Positions 4,421-6,506 of a stretch of 6,506 bases of DNA are shown piece by piece. This DNA is from Pseudofrankia asymbiotica. Lineage in GTDB: Bacteria > Actinomycetota > Actinomycetes > Frankiales > Frankiaceae. The DNA lies in contig NZ_MOMC01000016.1 of NCBI RefSeq assembly GCF_001983105.1, positions 24,050-30,555 of the forward strand, read 5' to 3'. The stretch's first letter is position 1, and the number at the start of each line of letters is the position of its first letter. The notes under the pieces were generated by a model. It did no database searches and had not been told where the DNA came from. It saw only the letters and a list, made by a program, of their open reading frames with translations. A program made the position numbers and the translations under genes.

Positions 4421-5980
4421 ATGACCCTGGTGCACCCGCCACTGGTGGCGCCCATGATCGAGGGCATCGAGACCGAGGGCCCGACCGTCGCGTCGACGAA
4501 CCCGGCGCGCCACGGCGAGGTCGTCGCGGAGGTCCGCCTCGGCGGGCCGGAGGTGCTGGTCGCCGCGGCCCGGGTCGCGAGAGCCGCCCAACGCGGCTGG
4601 GCGGACGTGCCGGCGCCGGTGCGCGGCACCGTCATCGGCAACTTCGGCCGGCTCGTCGAGGACAACGCGGACGCCCTCGCCCGGCTGGTGACCAGGGAGA
4701 TCGGCAAGCCACTCGGTGAGGCCCGCGGCGAGGTGCAGGAGATCGTCGACACCTGCCGGTTCTTCCTCGGCGAGGGACGGCGGCTCTACGGCGAGACCGT
4801 GCCCTCGGAGATGCCCGACAAGCAGCTGTTCACGTTCCGCGAGCCGGTCGGCGTCATGATGGTGATCACCGCGGGGAACTTCCCGGTCGCGGTGCCGAGC
4901 TGGTACATCGTGCCGGCGCTGCTGTGCGGCAACGCGGTCGTCTGGAAGCCGGCCGAGTACGCCGCCGCCTGCGCCCGGGCGCTCACCCAGCTCGCCCAGC
5001 GCGCCGGCCTGCCTGACGGCGTGCTCTCGATGGTCCCGGCCTCCGGGGAGGCGACCGCCGACGGCCTCGAGCGGGCGCTCGAGGCCGGGGTCGTCGACAA
5101 GGTCGGCTTCACCGGCTCGACGGCGGTCGGCCGCCGGATCGGCGAGCTGTGCGGCCGGCACCTGCAGACGCCGTGCCTGGAGCTCGGCGGCAAGAACCCG
5201 ATGGTCGTCGCGCCGGACGCGGACATCGACCTCGCGGTGGACGGCGCCCTGTTCGGCGGCTTCGGGACCGCCGGGCAGCGGTGCACGTCGCTCGGCACGC
5301 TGATCGTCCACGAGTCCGTCTACGTGGGTTTCCGACGCCGGCTCGCCGCCGCCGTCGAGAACGCGCCGATCGGTGACCCGACCCGCGACGTCCTGTACGG
5401 TCCGCTGCTCGACGCCAGGTTCGCCGCCGGCTATGAGCGTCACCTGGAGCTCGTCCGCGGCCACCACTCGACGTTCGGCTCGACCGCCGTCGGCCGGATC
5501 GGCGTCGGCGCCCCGCGGCGCGGGTTCGTCGGCGACCCGGCCGAGGGCCTGTATTACCACCCCGTCGTCGTCGACGGCCTGCTGCCCGACGACGAGCTGT
5601 TCCGCGAGGAGACGTTCGGCCCGATCGTCGGCCTGACCACCTACCGCACCCTGGAGGAGGCCATCGAGCTGGCCAACCTCCCCGGCTACGGCCTGTCGAG
5701 CGCGATCTACACCAACGACCCGGCGACGGTCTTCCGGTTCCGCCGCGGCGTGTCAGCGGGCATGGTCAGCGTCAACAACTCCACCTCCGGAGCGGAGGCC
5801 CATCTGCCCTTCGGGGGAAACGGCCGCTCCGGCAACGGCTCCCGCCAGTCCGGCCGCTGGGTCCTCGACCAGGTCACCCGCTGGCAGTCCGTGAACTGGG
5901 ACTACTCCGGCCGCCTCCAGAAGGCCCAGATGGACACCACCATCCCCGAAGCCGACCTGGACTTCCGCCTGAACAGTTGA
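4421..5980 (+). CDS. Aldehyde dehydrogenase, probable piperideine-6-carboxylate dehydrogenase (Pcd-type)
   Basis: NAD(P)-dependent aldehyde dehydrogenase of 519 residues, full length for the superfamily. Visible hallmarks: N153 in TAGNFP (oxyanion hole), K176 in WKPAEY (cofactor ribose), the GSTAVG loop at 232-237, general base E254 in ELGGKNP, catalytic C288 in GQRCTS, E397 in ETFGP, and PFGG at 463-466. The start ATG 4421 has GGGAG (4410-4414) six bases upstream and lies 31 bp after the lat stop, so the two are very likely co-transcribed. This context indicates that it oxidises the semialdehyde made by Lat to L-2-aminoadipate, as Pcd does in cephamycin producers. The C-terminal part (NSTSGAE..., RQSG..., NWDYSG) is reminiscent of the ALDH7/antiquitin group. 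Substrate is inferred from the neighbour, not from the sequence alone. Its frame is open upstream into lat, but that part is a shadow of lat. Confidence 0.9.
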   Translation: MTLVHPPLVAPMIEGIETEGPTVASTNPARHGEVVAEVRLGGPEVLVAAARVARAAQRGWADVPAPVRGTVIGNFGRLVEDNADALARLVTREIGKPLGEARGEVQEIVDTCRFFLGEGRRLYGETVPSEMPDKQLFTFREPVGVMMVITAGNFPVAVPSWYIVPALLCGNAVVWKPAEYAAACARALTQLAQRAGLPDGVLSMVPASGEATADGLERALEAGVVDKVGFTGSTAVGRRIGELCGRHLQTPCLELGGKNPMVVAPDADIDLAVDGALFGGFGTAGQRCTSLGTLIVHESVYVGFRRRLAAAVENAPIGDPTRDVLYGPLLDARFAAGYERHLELVRGHHSTFGSTAVGRIGVGAPRRGFVGDPAEGLYYHPVVVDGLLPDDELFREETFGPIVGLTTYRTLEEAIELANLPGYGLSSAIYTNDPATVFRFRRGVSAGMVSVNNSTSGAEAHLPFGGNGRSGNGSRQSGRWVLDQVTRWQSVNWDYSGRLQKAQMDTTIPEADLDFRLNS

Positions 5981-6207
5981 TCACTGGGATCTCGGTGAGA
6001 CGCCGGGCTCGTCGACCTGGTTCGCGGTCTGTCGTGCTGACCAGCTCCGCTGATTCTGGTCGGGTTCGTCGGGCGTGCCGTCGCGGCACGGATCGATGCA
6101 TGAGGCAACCAATTGGGACGCTCGTGCGACTAGTAGGCGGGGAGGGATCCGTCGCGGCTGGCCAGAGGTAGGCGGGGATCGGCCGGTCGCCGATCGAGAG
6201 GTCTGCC
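5981..6207. other. Non-coding spacer with several small stem-loops
   Basis: No gene is supported. It contains stem-loops at 6037-6063, 6074-6090 and 6177-6195, the palindrome CCAATTGG (6109-6116), and an 11-bp direct repeat GTAGGCGGGGA at 6133-6143 and 6168-6178. I compared it by eye with what I remember of cobalamin and c-di-AMP riboswitches and found no match. Confidence 0.5.
6037..6090 (+). terminator. Two adjacent stem-loops, possible operon terminator
   Basis: CTGACCAG (6037-6044) pairs with CTGGTCGG (6056-6063), 8 bp with one G-U; then CGTGCCG (6074-6080) pairs with CGGCACG (6084-6090) around a TCG loop. They lie 56 to 110 nt after the aldehyde dehydrogenase stop and have no T-tract. 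This is a weak case based on position and pairing only. Confidence 0.3.
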
Positions 6208-6506
6208 TTGCAGCGACGACTGAAGGATCATCTGCTCCGGCACGCCGAGCCTGGCCTGACGGATACCCGCCGGGTGAGACCGGCCCGCGCGCGGAACGCG
6301 TCGAGAAACGCCGCGGCGCTCGCCGCCCTGGCCGTGGTGGGCGGTGCCGTCCTGATGGCCGGGTGCCAGCCGTTCACGCCCCCGACGGGCGGTGGCGGGA
6401 CGGTGGTCGTTCCCACCAGCCCATCCGGCGCGCCACCCGGGACGACGGCGACGGCCAGCGCGCCCTCGACCCCGGCGACCACCCCGGCGGCGACCACCCC
6501 GGCCGC
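6208..6506 (+). CDS. Putative lipoprotein, N-terminal part (runs off the window)
   Basis: The frame is open from 6172 to the right edge; at least 99 codons are visible from TTG 6208. It encodes an Arg-rich n-region, a hydrophobic stretch (about residues 35-50) and the lipobox-like LMAGC with C53 as lipidation site; Met at -3 is less usual than Leu. After the cysteine comes a Gly/Thr/Pro/Ser/Ala-rich linker typical of exported actinomycete proteins, and the functional domain must lie beyond the window. TTG 6208 has GAGAGG (6196-6201) at good spacing. GTG 6274 would give a more usual 30-residue signal peptide but lacks a ribosome binding site. No function can be assigned. A gene is likely but not certain, because the visible part is mostly low complexity. 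Confidence 0.6.
   Translation, partial: MQRRLKDHLLRHAEPGLTDTRRVRPARARNASRNAAALAALAVVGGAVLMAGCQPFTPPTGGGGTVVVPTSPSGAPPGTTATASAPSTPATTPAATTPA

Noticed and set aside
2149..4752. 867-codon open frame on the minus strand
   Set aside because: It runs antisense to lat and the start of the dehydrogenase, has no protein motif, and is explained by the strong third-position GC bias of the genes on the other strand.
5981..6207. Riboswitch or tRNA in the spacer before the lipoprotein
   Set aside because: I found no conserved core of the cobalamin or c-di-AMP riboswitches as I remember them, and no cloverleaf or T-loop sequence of a tRNA.

Overview
The window is very GC-rich, with strong third-position GC in its genes, GTG and TTG starts, and long spurious reading frames in all six frames. 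Together with a Hanks-type kinase carrying a Pro/Ser/Thr-rich tail, this points to an actinomycete. The kinase N-terminus (PLGDADPRMIGPFRM...) resembles Frankia-type kinases; that genus-level guess is from recollection of the family, not from a search.

Layout, all genes on the + strand. Bases 1-352 hold no supported gene: there is an 8-bp tandem repeat (28-99), a strong stem-loop that looks like the terminator of a gene lying to the left (138-168), and three short palindromes ahead of the kinase. Bases 353-2152 encode a membrane-anchored Ser/Thr protein kinase of 599 residues. Bases 2153-2706 hold no convincing gene but contain a perfect 14-bp inverted repeat (2195-2241), a 12-bp tandem repeat (2491-2550) and an AT-rich island that is the likely promoter of the next operon. 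Bases 2707-4389 encode L-lysine 6-aminotransferase (lat). It is followed after 31 bp by an aldehyde dehydrogenase (4421-5980). Bases 5981-6207 are non-coding with several small stem-loops. From about 6208 a putative lipoprotein gene begins and runs off the right edge.

The two metabolic genes make a coherent unit. The aminotransferase moves the epsilon-amino group of lysine to 2-oxoglutarate, giving 2-aminoadipate 6-semialdehyde, which cyclises to piperideine-6-carboxylate. The neighbouring NAD(P)-dependent aldehyde dehydrogenase would oxidise this to L-2-aminoadipate. The kinase has no visible functional link to this pair and is separated from it by about 550 bp with its own terminator-like hairpin.

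I see no clearly novel multi-gene system. The most unusual features are low-complexity extensions at both ends of the aminotransferase, including a run of rare AGA/AGG arginine codons, and simple tandem repeats of several unit lengths scattered through both genes and spacers.
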